DNA from: Chara braunii
Taxonomy: Eukaryota > Streptophyta > Charophyceae > Charales > Characeae
Direction of reading: 5' to 3'
NCBI GenBank assembly: GCA_003427395.1
Contig: BFEA01000206.1
Span: forward strand, 267,586 to 310,716
DNA length: 43,131 nt
How positions within the stretch are numbered: the stretch's first letter is position 1; every line of letters starts with the position of its first letter. Shown here piece by piece: positions 22,233-33,500 of the stretch. Below the pieces are notes generated by a model, which saw only the letters and a list, made by a program, of their open reading frames with translations, did not search any database and was not told the DNA's origin. The position numbers and the translations under genes are program-made.

Positions 22233-22865
22233 TGCAAGGAAAATGAGCGCTAGCGAATTCCAGAAACCAAGCAGCATCATACACATGAAACCAAATAGTC
22301 NTGACCTCGAACCAAAAGCAGAATTGCAACTCGAGCTCCACCAAATAAGAGCACAGCAAAAGCTCACAACTGGCAATGCTGAAATAGTCTCATCATCATC
22401 AACAATGAACCAATGTCAAATTCCTATCTGGCACTCAGCGCCCAGACTATGAATAGCAGATCCTATCTAGCCTATCTACAATGCCGCTGGTGACATCAAC
22501 AGCTTCCCGAAGTACGGGCAGATCTCGGCCAACGCCGTTCGCCTCAAGCACCAGGCATGTCTCACGCTTCACTGACAACCTCGATCCCCCACACAGATGC
22601 CACGTGCACCCAAGGACCACCATGCACCCCATCCAGCATCTCGCAGGTCAGCTCGACTATGGCTACTGCGTGTGCCCTGATCGCCTGTGAGCGCGTGGGC
22701 GCTTGCCTGCTGATAGTGCAGCATGTAGCAAGTGCCCGAATTCCCTAGTTGCGTGAAAAGCCCAAAATAGCCCTCTCGTCACTTGTCAGGCCCGCCATCA
22801 CCTAGGGTGGCCTTTCTTGCTGAAAACAGGGCCCAATAGGGCTTATCGAGGCCTTGAGCCTCACA
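22233..22865 (-). repeat. 5' LTR
   Basis: Matches 15870-16518. On the minus strand it begins TGTGAGGCTCAAGG and ends CCTTGCA. Many differences from the other LTR are CG to CA or TG changes, as expected from decay of methylated CpG. The TSD ATTC follows at 22866-22869. Base 22301 is N. Confidence 0.9.
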
Positions 22866-23064
22866 ATTCGGAAAAAAATCAGCAATTTTGAAGAACCCAT
22901 TTTTTCGAGGTTAGTTGAATAGAATGTACGTACGTTTTTTTTTCGGGTTAAGACAGTGGTGGGCAAACATAAGGGGACGCATGTCATTTCTCATCTGCCA
23001 CCTGATGCCCAAATTGTACACAAGATAATTGCACATAAAGGCCCCTGCAGCCCTGAAGGTTTGC
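22866..23064. other. Gene-free right flank of the Ty3/gypsy element
   Basis: Contains the inverse (22917-22930) of the bases just left of the element. No gene was recognised. Confidence 0.4.
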
Positions 23065-23252
23065 CTAGTTCTCCATCACATCGAGATCGTTATGTTTAAG
23101 CCACCGCCACACCAGATATTGACAAAGGTCTGCGGCAGAATGTATGCCGATCATGAAGAAGGTCACTTTATTAGCTGGCAGTACCAAGTATGCCAAAGGA
23201 ACCAATGCTAGCAGCTGGATCCCCAACCGAGTTAGGTGCACACCAGCCATAG
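23065..23252 (-). CDS. Possible terminal exon, unknown protein
   Basis: On the minus strand a good acceptor (TTCTCTCTGCTTCTCACCTAG, ending 23253) precedes an open stretch starting CTATGGCTGG. One frame runs 62 codons to a TAG at 23065, with MAGVHLTRLGIQLLALVPLA and FFMIGIHSAADLCQYLVWRW, partly hydrophobic. However, the phase of the upstream exon candidate (23364-23450) does not lead into this frame at this acceptor. A weaker acceptor further in (after GGGGATCCAG) would. No family was recognised; this may be a chance frame. Confidence 0.2.
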
Positions 23253-23363
23253 CTAGGTGAGAAGCAGAGAGAATTAAGTTGGCACAATGAGGGAAGGTCC
23301 AGGTCGTAGCGAGTGGTGGGGGGGAGGGGAAGGGGGGGGGGAGGAGGTTGGGGATGAACATAC

Positions 23364-23450
23364 CTGGTAGTGTTCATTCAGGCATTGGTGGGTGCCATCA
23401 TTGTAGTGCACGGCAATGGTTAGACCACCAGTACTTGGCCCATACATCGG
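23364..23450 (-). CDS. Exon-like segment, PxxGPxxGG motif, unknown gene
   Basis: On the minus strand an 87-nt segment is bounded by a pyrimidine-rich acceptor (TTTTTTTTCCTTGCAG) and a strong donor (CAG|GTATGT). Only one frame is open, giving 29 residues that start PMYGPSTGGLTIAVHYNDG. The spacing P-x-x-GP-x-x-GG-x-x-I recalls the start of IPT/TIG domains, but this is too short to assign. It lies about 3.5 kb downstream of the ARGONAUTE stop codon, so it would belong to a different gene. Confidence 0.3.
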
Positions 23451-24111
<661 letters not shown>

Positions 24112-24190
24112 TCAGGGAAAGCCCAGACATCTGCCGAGAGATCCGGGCCAATGCACACTGGTTTATTATCACTCAGAAATTCTCAGATAT

Positions 24191-24434
24191 AGTTTCAAAT
24201 GGCAGCAATGACTGGTGGGAGGGGACAGCATTACAGCAAGGAGCAAGACCGATATATATGGACATCATCGACTTCATGAAAGAGCATCCAAGACAAACCA
24301 CACATCGGCCAGTTTCAAATGGCAGCAATGACCAGTCAAAAGGTGGAAGGGGACAGAATTACAGCAATGAGCAAGACCGATATATGGACATCGTTGACTT
24401 CACGAAAGAACAACCAAGACAAACCACACATTGG
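24191..24434. repeat. 120-bp tandem duplication
   Basis: AGTTTCAAATGGCAGCAATGAC starts at 24191 and again at 24311. The copies stay similar through GACAAACCACACAT(C/T)GGCC, with small indels and substitutions. Confidence 0.85.
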
Positions 24435-24485
24435 CCAGCAACAGAAGGGGGCTAGGTCACAGTTCGACGAGTGCATACAGACGAG

Positions 24486-24538
24486 CTGGGGGGGGGGGGG
24501 GGGGGTGGTGGTAGGGGGGGGGGAGGAGGGGGGGGAGG
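24486..24538 (+). repeat. G-run tract
   Basis: About 50 nt almost entirely of G on the plus strand, interrupted by T and A; potential G-quadruplex. Similar shorter tracts lie at about 23323-23347, 30559-30587, 31107-31135 and 35356-35379. C-runs lie near 28071-28090 and 32819-32840. Confidence 0.8.
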
Positions 24539-24639
24539 GTTGGTGGATAAGAACCATTTGGTCGAAGCAAGAAATTATGACCTGTCAAGGACAAACAACG
24601 AAGACGGGACAGGCCAGAAAGTAGCTGTTCGTGTCTCCA

Positions 24640-25095
24640 ACCAGTTTATCCCCTGAACAACCAGGGAGAATAAAGAGTTTATGTCTACTCTAAGCAGCTG
24701 TCTATAGCAGTCCACACTTGAACAAAAGCAACAAAAACAGTGACAAAGGTCAGAACCTTGGTCACAATTAGTTTATCCCCTGCGCCGGGGAGTCAAAGAG
24801 CTTGTCTATATTCGACAGGAGCTGTCGATAGCAGTCCAAACCTGAACGAAAGCAACAAAACCAGTGACCAAGGTTAGTGACCAACGTTGACCAAGGTTCT
24901 GAACCTTGGTCACAACCAGTTTTTTCCCTGAACCAGGAACAGAAATAGTTAATGTCTAGTACTAGAAAAAGAGCTGTCTATACTTAAACCAGGAACAGAA
25001 ATAGTCGATGTCTAGTACTAGAAAAAGAGCTGTCTATAGCAGTCCACAGCTGAACAAAAGCAACAAAACCAGTGACCAGGGTCCGAACCTTCGTC
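24640..25095. repeat. Minisatellite of about 130 bp, 3 to 4 imperfect copies
   Basis: Recurring words are GAGCTGTCTATAGCAGTCCA, GAACAAAAGCAACAAAACCA, GTGACCAAGG and GAACCTTGGTCACAA. Copies differ by indels, and a 60-bp sub-block (AGGAACAGAAATAGT...GAGCTGTCTATA) is doubled near 24925-25040. Confidence 0.75.
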
Positions 25096-25338
25096 CTGGA
25101 ACACTAGACACGAGGGACACGAGTTATATATGCAACATCATCCATGCCACAATAAAGCATCAAGACATCTTACCCCCCTCACTGGCCCCCCTCCCCCCCG
25201 CTTCTTTCTATAGGCCAGAGGGCTAAGCACAGATCCTTGGGTCGCAGAACTGTAGACTGGCAGTTCATCCTGCGAACCGGGAACAAAAGGAGGTGTCAAC
25301 GGAATTCCACACACAAACCAAAGCAACAGAAGCTGTGC

Positions 25339-25518
25339 TTAAAGCACCACTACACCACACATAGGTCCGCCGCGGGTGTCACACGAAACCCGCGCTACTT
25401 CGGAGGCCGCCGATTTTTCCTTCTTTAATGGCGCCCGGGCCGCGCGGTGGCTCCGAGTTTTGCTTGTGGCGACAAAAACTTTTCTGCAAGGCTGGGGCGG
25501 GGTGTACTAGCGGTTTAA
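25339..25518. mobile_element. TTAA-flanked inverted-repeat element, copy 1
   Basis: Bounded by TTAA (25339 and 25515). The left end AGCACCACTACACC pairs imperfectly with the right end (reverse complement ACCGCTAGTACACC). The interior contains ACTTCGGAGGCCG and CTCCGAGTTTTGCTTGTGGC, shared with the copy at 35062-35236. No coding capacity. Confidence 0.7.
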
Positions 25519-26094
25519 CGCGACAGACTATGGGCAGATTCTTGATCCCTGATTCAGTTTGTGGCCACAGTTGCCTCCACTCACATAATGACACTCATAA
25601 TCACAGGAACATAATTCTCACGTACAGAACGTTCGAGATAACCTGCTAGAAATTCAAACATATGGATTCCCAACACGAGCCATCAGATCCGTACATCAGC
25701 ACTAAGGACGGGGACGGAACGGGGATGGTGAAGCCAAACTGCTGCTGAATTGCCAGGAGCCTATGGGTCTGACATTGTCCTGCGGAGACAGGGATAGCTC
25801 CCACCCATAACTTTCTGTGTGCCTCATTTCGAGTCATTTGATCCATCCTCAGTACTACTGGACTGACTGGTCACACCTCACAGAAAGGGATAGCTCGCAT
25901 CCATAACCCTGGCTGCAACCCTCGTCACAACTCCACAGGTCCACTGTAACTTCCCTACTGGTAAGCTGGCCCGTAGGATATAAGCTGCCTACGCGAGAAT
26001 AGACACTGTCACTGTCAACAGGAAGCCAAATAGATGGTGGTCCTTTGAGCCCTGCTTGCAGTGAACATAGCTAACAGTATCGCCTGAACACCAA
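25519..26094. other. Gene-free stretch
   Basis: No gene was recognised. GGTAAGCTGG near 25960 could act as a plus-strand splice donor, but no convincing exon precedes it. Confidence 0.35.
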
Positions 26095-26125
26095 AAAACA
26101 AGAAGCCTTCTGTTTTTTTTTTTTT

Positions 26126-26221
26126 AAATAACTATTTCTCGATTTATGTGTGTCATCCTTGAGCAGGGGCCACACTAATCTTCTCTGTACCGTTCCAATT
26201 CTAGCGGATGTCCTGAAGGAC
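26126..26221 (-). pseudogene. Retroposed U6 snRNA copy
   Basis: The minus strand reads as a nearly full-length U6: a 5' hairpin (GTCCTTCAGGACATCCG), AATTGGAACGGTACAGAGAA (ACAGAGA box intact), GATTAGTGTGGCCCCTG, CAAGGATGACACACATAAAT and CGAGAAATAG. The conserved AGC triad is AGT here. Instead of the T-run of a Pol III gene, the 3' end continues into an A-run. AAAACAAGAAGCCT (26095-26108) and AAAACAAGAAGGCCT (26258-26272) flank it as a target-site duplication. It is a retroposed pseudogene, not an active U6 gene. Confidence 0.85.
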
Positions 26222-26652
26222 AGAAAAAAAAAACCAAAAAAAAAAAAGACAAAAAAGAAAACAAGAAGGCCTAACATCAGACAAGCACACAAATCGAGCA
26301 CTGCCTTTACGTTAACCAAATACGCTGGCAACAGATTAACCTCTAATCTGTCGACTCCCAGTACGCACTGCCGTACATACCAGAGTGCAAGGGCCATGCT
26401 ACTCACTACTTAGTCGCCGTCTCTCTCCGAACTGTATTTGACGCAAATGCACAAATCAATTGAAATCAGTGAGGACATCTATATGATACTATGACAGCAA
26501 AACAGCAGGATCATTACGATTAGTGAATTTGGCGACGACTAGCACGCTGTCCGTACTACGGCATCAATACCAAGACGATCGTGTACTCGTTCTCTCGTTC
26601 CACACCAAATTTCGACGGAACAAATCCGGCGTGGCGGTTGTAACCACGATGG

Positions 26653-26782
26653 ATGCTGGCGAAACAGCACATCACAGCATCCCCTGCATTCAGATCCCGC
26701 AGGTAGTCCACCGCCGTATGCTGGCAAAACAGCACATCACAGCATCCCCTGCATTCAGATCCCGCAGGTAGTCCACCGCCGT
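26653..26782. repeat. 65-bp tandem duplication
   Basis: Two nearly identical 65-bp units starting ATGCTGGC(G/A)AAACAGC at 26653 and 26718, with the start of a third at 26783. It lies about 200-330 nt downstream of the ARGONAUTE stop codon, so perhaps in the 3' UTR. Confidence 0.9.
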
Positions 26783-26983
26783 ATGCTGCTACCGGCAACC
26801 AGGACAACAGAGGGATGCTGAGCATGCAGTAGTGCTCTCTTCAACATGAAGTACCACAATTGAAAATTCATTGTGGACGATGACGACCATGATGACGGTA
26901 AGCAGCAGTATCACTGATCCATCATCAGGTTGGGAGAAAATAACATTCAGCCACCAGGCAGGTAGAAACATGCCTAATGCTTT

Positions 26984-27150
26984 CTACACAAAGAACATTC
27001 TGTTCTCAATGCCGCCACATATTCTTGGCAACGGTGTGACCGGAGTACCAGCTTCCCCTTGCTGCTGGGAACTGGTCTCGGAGTCGCTCCCCGCTTCCAT
27101 ATAGTGCCTTGCACGGTACGCCGCCAAATGTGCATATGTTGCAGGGGAAG
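26984..27150 (-). CDS. AGO: ARGONAUTE last exon
   Basis: Acceptor GGCCTTACAG, then 167 nt starting in phase 1. It encodes [20 protein letters not shown] (catalytic His in YAHLAA), a Ser/Gln-rich linker of about 20 residues, then [16 protein letters not shown] and a TAG at 26984-26986. The ending fits the PLPxxxxNVxxxMFYC-type C-terminus of plant AGO1 proteins. Confidence 0.92.
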
Positions 27151-27308
27151 CTGTAAGGCCCACACAATGGAGACATAATGTCAGTGCATAATGGAACGGC
27201 ATCTCTGCTCACCTTACACCTCATAAGGCACAGAGGTATACCATAAGTACATAACACTTCCAGCTCCATATGTCCATGCTTCTGTCTGTCCGTCTGTCTG
27301 TCTGTCCA

Positions 27309-27393
<85 letters not shown>

Positions 27394-27403
27394 CTGTGTT
27401 CAC

Positions 27404-27467
<64 letters not shown>

Positions 27468-27489
27468 GTGGGTGTGTGGGTGTGTTCAC

Positions 27490-27565
<76 letters not shown>

Positions 27566-28878
27566 ATCCTATCATGCTTTCAATGGATTCAGCAACATCA
27601 TGGGAACTTCGGAACACCTTTAAAAACAATCGCAGGGCCACGCTCCATGCTCACATAATGTAGTTCAGAGATTCTGGCCAAATGTGCATATGTTGCAGGG
27701 GAAACAATTACACATACATTCAAAATGCTAAGGGTATAATAAACACAACTTCAGAAGCTTAATCACAATCACACATAGATTTGGAGGTTATTTAACCAAT
27801 TGGAGGCACATTTTTCATGTACAACAGTACGAGTGCATTTTCAACGCTTTGAAAACTTATCAACAATATCCGAATGAGTTTGCAATGATGTCCAATGACA
27901 AGACCGTGCAAGCAAGAAAAAAGCACATGGTATGAAATATCTCCTATGTCCACAACATAAACAATAACCACGATGCACACAAGTCTCTTCTCCCTCTTCA
28001 TTCTCAGGAACTCCTTTCCTCAGTCACCACCTCAGTAATCATCTCCATCATCTGACTACTGTCTCTCTCCTCCCCCCCCCCCCCCCCCCACTCCCCCCCT
28101 CTTACACCACCACACCAGTCTCTGTGTCAAGTTTATTTCCGTCTGGCACTACAGTCTTCCCCCGAATACAACGCACGTTCATTATAGCTGAATTTGGGCT
28201 ATAGTTCAGTCTAAATTCAGCTATAATGACCGTGCGTTGTATTCGGGGGAAGACTGTAGCCTTTCCAAGGCACTGCAGACTTCTCCCTTGTCACAACAGG
28301 CCCACCTGCAGGAAGAAATCAGCATATCCATCAACTAAGGACGAAGATTAGATCCCCAGGAGTTTTCAGCGAATTGCCAGAGGATGATGTTGAAGTCTGG
28401 CTGCAGGAGGTCTGGAGGTGAAATTCCAAAATTTTCATATAATGGTCTCACAGACAGCCTCACAAAGCCTTTTTTTTTTTTTTCTTCTCCAGTTCGCCAT
28501 AAGCAAAATGGAGTACTCGGCCAAACCGGGGGCCAAATCAGAGATTTCACCAGCTGGCGAACTAGAAGACTACGTGCTGGAAATCTCCTAGGAAGATCTT
28601 TGTAATAGGCTGCTGCTAGAGCGACATCTGCTGGTGATAAGGGAGGGGGGGGGTATAGTAGTAATAGTACCGACGCAGTGGGTGATCTTGCGCAGGAATT
28701 TGACCGCCTGCTGCAACCCCCAGATTTGGAGTTTGTGCAAAAGTTCAAAACCCCCTCATCAATTATGTCATGACTCATGAGGGCACTTGCTCAAAGATTA
28801 GTTACCCTCTTGAGCCCCAAGGAGGAGGAGTTGCTGACTTTCAGGGCTATGGCGGATGACGCCTTCCATTTGGAACAG

Positions 28879-28909
<31 letters not shown>

Positions 28910-30553
28910 GAAGGAACATTAAGTTTGAACAGGCCTTGAAAACCGCTGGGGCATCAACAACCAAGCGGGTAGAGATGAAACAGCCGGAACTTCCTCGTTG
29001 GCACAAAACAGGAGAGGAGGGAAGATATGCGCAGCAATCGTGGGCGCAGTGGAAAACAGCTTGCCAGATGATTGCAGCAGCGATGAAGAAAGGTGGTGAC
29101 GATCCAGACTTCGATTACTGCGCTGCAGCAGTTGGTCCGAAATGGTCAGAAAGGAGGCAGCAGCAGCAGCAGCAAAAGAAGAGAAGAGTGGGCAGAAAAT
29201 AACAGTGATTTCTTAGGGAGACAAGTGGAGTATATGCCGCCATGGGAGAGGAATGGAATCACTAAGGAAACTTTCACAGATGGGGTGGAGAAAGGTCTGT
29301 GTACGACCAGCGGCCGCAGAGGACACTCATGGAGATGGTGTCCAAGCACAAACCGCCCAGCGAAACAAACAGGTCAGTAGGTGGTGCAGTCACACCTACA
29401 CAGGTTGGAGAGACCAGTACTGCAAGCAGCAGGGCACCGCGTTCTCGCTCTTCCCACTCTCAATTGTCCAAGACTGCAAAAGCCCAAAAGAAAGGGCAGG
29501 AAGATAGCACCAAGAGTGATAGAGGAGGAAGAAGAGTGCAGCGGTAGACACAACGCTTTTGCCTGCATTGTCCCAATGCCAGAACAGACTGCAGCACAAC
29601 AAGAGTTGGAGAGACTGTTGTACCTACATGACTATACCTTTATCTCCCCTCATAGGCCGAAGGCGGCGTCATACGTCTACACTTTCCATCTTCATATGCT
29701 AGATCCAATACGACTAGGAGTCAGTGGAGCCGCTTGCCTTAGGACCTAACCGGATCCTCAATTGAAATTAGATTGATTGGGTGAGTACTGTCGTATTGGC
29801 ATGAAATCAATCATGCTCTCCTCGTTATGGGGTCTAAGAAGGCGCTCGCATTCATTAAACCACTAGTGCCTTTGGCGTCCGGTTTCAACAAGTCCTGGCC
29901 AGTACCCGAACTTTCAGGAGGCCGAGCCCAACGTTGATCAATCTGATCCGCCGCCGTCGTTCCGTTTCAGCCTCCTGAAAGGTCGGAGGCCGAGTATTTT
30001 CGAACCGACAAAGGTACTGGTGGCTTAAATTGAAGAGTTTGTTGAAGAAGGTCAGGTTGAAGAAGCATTGTGTGATCGCAACAACTTCGTTAATAGCAAT
30101 CACAATACACAAAATACACAATAATACACAATACACGGTGGGCAATAATTCCTACGAAAACTACCTCCCCCGGAAGGCAATCAGGAGACTGCACCTCGGA
30201 ATGAAGGTGCTAAACATTCCACCATCGACGTGTGTGGTCAATCGATGCAAATCTGTTTAACACATCATCGATGTGCGTGTCTTCTTCTGTTCTTCACAGG
30301 GACAGCAAGAGTCTTTCCTTTTTTTCCATTATTCTCCGCTGAGGAGGAGAGGCAAAGGCAGAGGTGCGAGCTTGGAGACGTAGAGTAAGGGCCAAGCCCC
30401 ACTGGTGCTACGTTCATGCTAACACAAAGCACATAAATGACCATGATTATGCCACGTTTACATTTTCCAAGCACAAATATCACACCGGCAGGGCCTACGG
30501 AGGATTGTGCGATGGAACCAAGGGACCGAGGTGGGTGGGAAAGAGGGGGACGG

Positions 30554-30584
<31 letters not shown>

Positions 30585-33500
30585 GGAGATAACCAAAGAC
30601 ACACCACTCCACTAATAACCTCATGCAATACCCGTTACACGCACTTACCGACGGAGATGGACCTCGTGCAACGTGCAAACCTGCATGCAACATAAATAGT
30701 AAATAGTAAATACAGAACTCCGGGTTAGTTTCCTGGAATGGAAAAAAAAAGGGAAACAGTAAAAGATTGCCACTTAGGGTCTGTGGGTTAAGGCCCATGT
30801 TATTAATAAGTTAATAACTTATTATTTAATAATTATTATGCTTTTAATGGCACAATAAGAATCCATCTCTGATCAATAATAACTTCGAATCCCTTCCTTT
30901 GAATCTAGGCGGCCCCTCCCTTCGTGGAACCCGTCCTTTCCATCCTCTTCCAAAGAGACAAAAAGCAAAAGCCAAAAAGAGCATGCTACCATGATGCCAC
31001 AGCCGAACAGAGATGGGACAGCAGGAGAGTTTCTGAAAATGGGACAAATGAGCTGCACCAGATTATTCATCCACCCAGCCAGAGAAAAGAAGGTGGTGGT
31101 GGTGGTGGTTGGGGGGGGGCGGGGGGGGGGCGCGGGCAGGGGCAACGGGGGGAGGGCATGGTCAGGAGCTTTGTGAAGCATGCACAGGGGGGAGGAGGGC
31201 ATGCCTTATTCACAGACACCTGGAGGGCAGAACGGGGCTGGAGAGTAAGAGCTGTGGAAGATGAACATACCGTCGAAAAGACTCAGAAAGAGTCAGATTC
31301 ATTAGTTGCCTGTGTCAATGGGTACTTGCTTAGCAGTGGAGATGGATAGATGCATGAACGGCTAGGTGGATGGATTGATTGCTGGATGTATGCGCGTGTG
31401 GACGGAGGGACCAACAATTTGACTAACCAACAGGTTGAAAGATGGCCATAGATGCAGATGCATAGATGCAGGAACAGAGGGAATAGCAAGCTAGCAAATA
31501 GATGGATGTAAAGGCAGACGGCAGGCAGAAGAGAGGAGGAACAAATAGAGAGAGGGCGAAAACGAATGAGTGCGAAGGGCCAGATGGAAGAGGGGTAGAA
31601 TAGATTGGAGGGAAACCATACAGAAAATTTTACAGACAAAGAGATGAACAGATGAACACACAAGCACTGGAATGGACAAACAGAAAGAATGAGAGGCGCT
31701 GGGAAGACCGGAACGAGAGGCAGACGTATCTGGCTTGTGGGCAAATCACTTTGGCTTATGATGGCTTTCCTATCCACACAAAACATCTCAGATGGCAAAT
31801 AGGTAACCTTAAAGTTTAAACCACCAGTACATCCAAGTCTCTTTCTTCCGATGCCGATTTCTGCCGCACGCCATTGTTGCACCCCCCAACGGTCAACGGC
31901 CCCTTGACTGGTCCCCGGCTGCCGACCCGCAGACCGATCGGCTGGTCGGCACCTACCGGTCGGGGCTCGTCGGCACCCTGCAAAAAAAAAAAAAAAGAAA
32001 AAAAGAAAAGGGGGGTCAAGAACCCCCAATAACACATCCAACACCCCCATAGCGTCCCCCAATAGCCCCATACACCTCCCCAAACCGCCCCCAAACTGCC
32101 CCCAACTCCCCCATATCCCTTCCCATCCCCAAGAGTTTCTCAGCGGATTTGGGCTGTACTCAACAAGCGCAGTACAGCCCCCAACTCAGATTTGAAAAAA
32201 AATCAGTGGACGTTTTTTTTTTTTACTGGTTGGCAGACCGCCGACCGGTCGGCCCAACTGGTCGGCTGCAATAAGGTTGGCGGTTGGGGTCGGCGGTCAG
32301 CAGGGATGCAACCCTGCCGCACGCCTAAAAAAAAAATGCACCAACGCAGGCACGAAATCACATCTTCGAGCCATCGGCCTTTTCGGTCATGTAGGCTGAG
32401 CCCCCAAGCCCCCAAGGACTTGGCGTGGTAAGTGCTGCGTCGGGACAATATAGCTGGGAAACATACCGATGGACCGGCGATGGTCTAAATCTTCAAGGAT
32501 TAAGTTACAGAAACAATAAAGACTAGAAAACTTAAGAAACAGAGAATCATGAGGACCATTGCTTGTCTACAATACCAAGGGAATATAAGCACTGACACTC
32601 ACGTATGACACAGAGCATATGTCAGTTGTTGCAATCCATCTGCTGTGAATCCATTGTCATCTCTCAGCACCTGATAGTGTGCAGGGCGACTTGTTCCCTG
32701 AATCATGAAGAACAGCACAACAGAAGGGCAGCAGTGAGAAGTTTTCAGCCCCCATCAACTTATCAGAAGAGGATTCCCACCACTGTATCCCACCCCTCCC
32801 ACCTTCCCCCACATGCAACCCCCCCCCCCCCCCCCCCCCCGCCACACACACACACACACACACACACACATGCTTCTGGTAATTCCAAGAAAATCTGTAC
32901 ATCAACGCTTCTGTCTAGTGCATTTCGAAATCTTCAGCCTCACAAACAACATGATGACACTCAAGTTCCGAAAGATGCCTTAATTTTTGTCTCAGCAACC
33001 TGGTTGTTTCTTGCGGATCCACTTGCCTGTCCATTCCCTTCCACCACTTCCCTAGCTTCGGTCCAGGTCTCCAGAAAGCAGCAACCGCCTTCTTACCTAC
33101 CGTGCTTGGACACCTGGCTATCCAGATCATCCATAAAGACATTCTGCTGAAGACATCTGCCATATCCCATTCCTTCATACTTATTTAATGCCCCCTATTA
33201 ATTTGATTATTTATTCTTCATTCTAACTACGAGTAGTCTACAACAAAACTATGAAAATAGACAAAGAATACACTAGAAACATGTATGGCCTTTTGTACCA
33301 GATTAGAAACCTGGTCCCCTTTCAGAGAAACCAGGGCACGAAAGGGTACTACTGAACATTGGTTCCCCAGGGAAGGGAATGGAGCAGCAGGAAAAACTTC
33401 CGAAAAAGGAAGGACCCCGAAGTCCTCTAAGCAAGCACTGGTCCGCCACCCTGATCAATAAATGGGAAAATGCATTCCCAGAAAGAACAATTAGAGATCT

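Larger units (their letters stand above)
15870..22865 (-). mobile_element. Ty3/gypsy LTR retrotransposon, structurally complete, coding-dead
   Basis: Two direct repeats (15870-16518 and 22233-22865) bound a minus-strand internal region. Both have TG...CA ends, and ATTC flanks both sides (15866-15869 and 22866-22869) as the target-site duplication. The order on the minus strand is 5' LTR, primer site, gag-like region, protease remnant, RT, RNase H, integrase, chromodomain-like tail, purine tract and 3' LTR; RT before integrase defines Ty3/gypsy. Stops, frameshifts, loss of the protease and RT active sites and a truncated gag show it cannot encode its own mobility. By eye the LTRs differ at roughly 6-9% of positions in the stretches I compared, so the insertion is not recent. 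Confidence 0.93.

Noticed and set aside
27270-27663. Open frames of Ser/Leu and Cys/Val repeats
   Set aside because: By-products of the CT and TG microsatellites.
27640-27731. Alternative last ARGONAUTE exon at the 27-nt duplicate
   Set aside because: Spliced from the microexon, the only nearby acceptor (CCCTTAG) gives an early stop.
29253-29749. Overlapping plus-strand frames after the coding remnant
   Set aside because: Gln/Ser-rich, mutually overlapping, without motifs; probably decayed sequence downstream of the remnant.
30364-30430. Alternative ARGONAUTE exon candidate with [10 protein letters not shown]
   Set aside because: No proper donor and poor agreement with the conserved YARCTRSVSI segment, which is provided exactly by 30649-30680.
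31283-32083. 266-codon minus-strand frame
   Set aside because: Low-complexity translation of degenerate tetranucleotides plus an A-run; lies in an ARGONAUTE intron.
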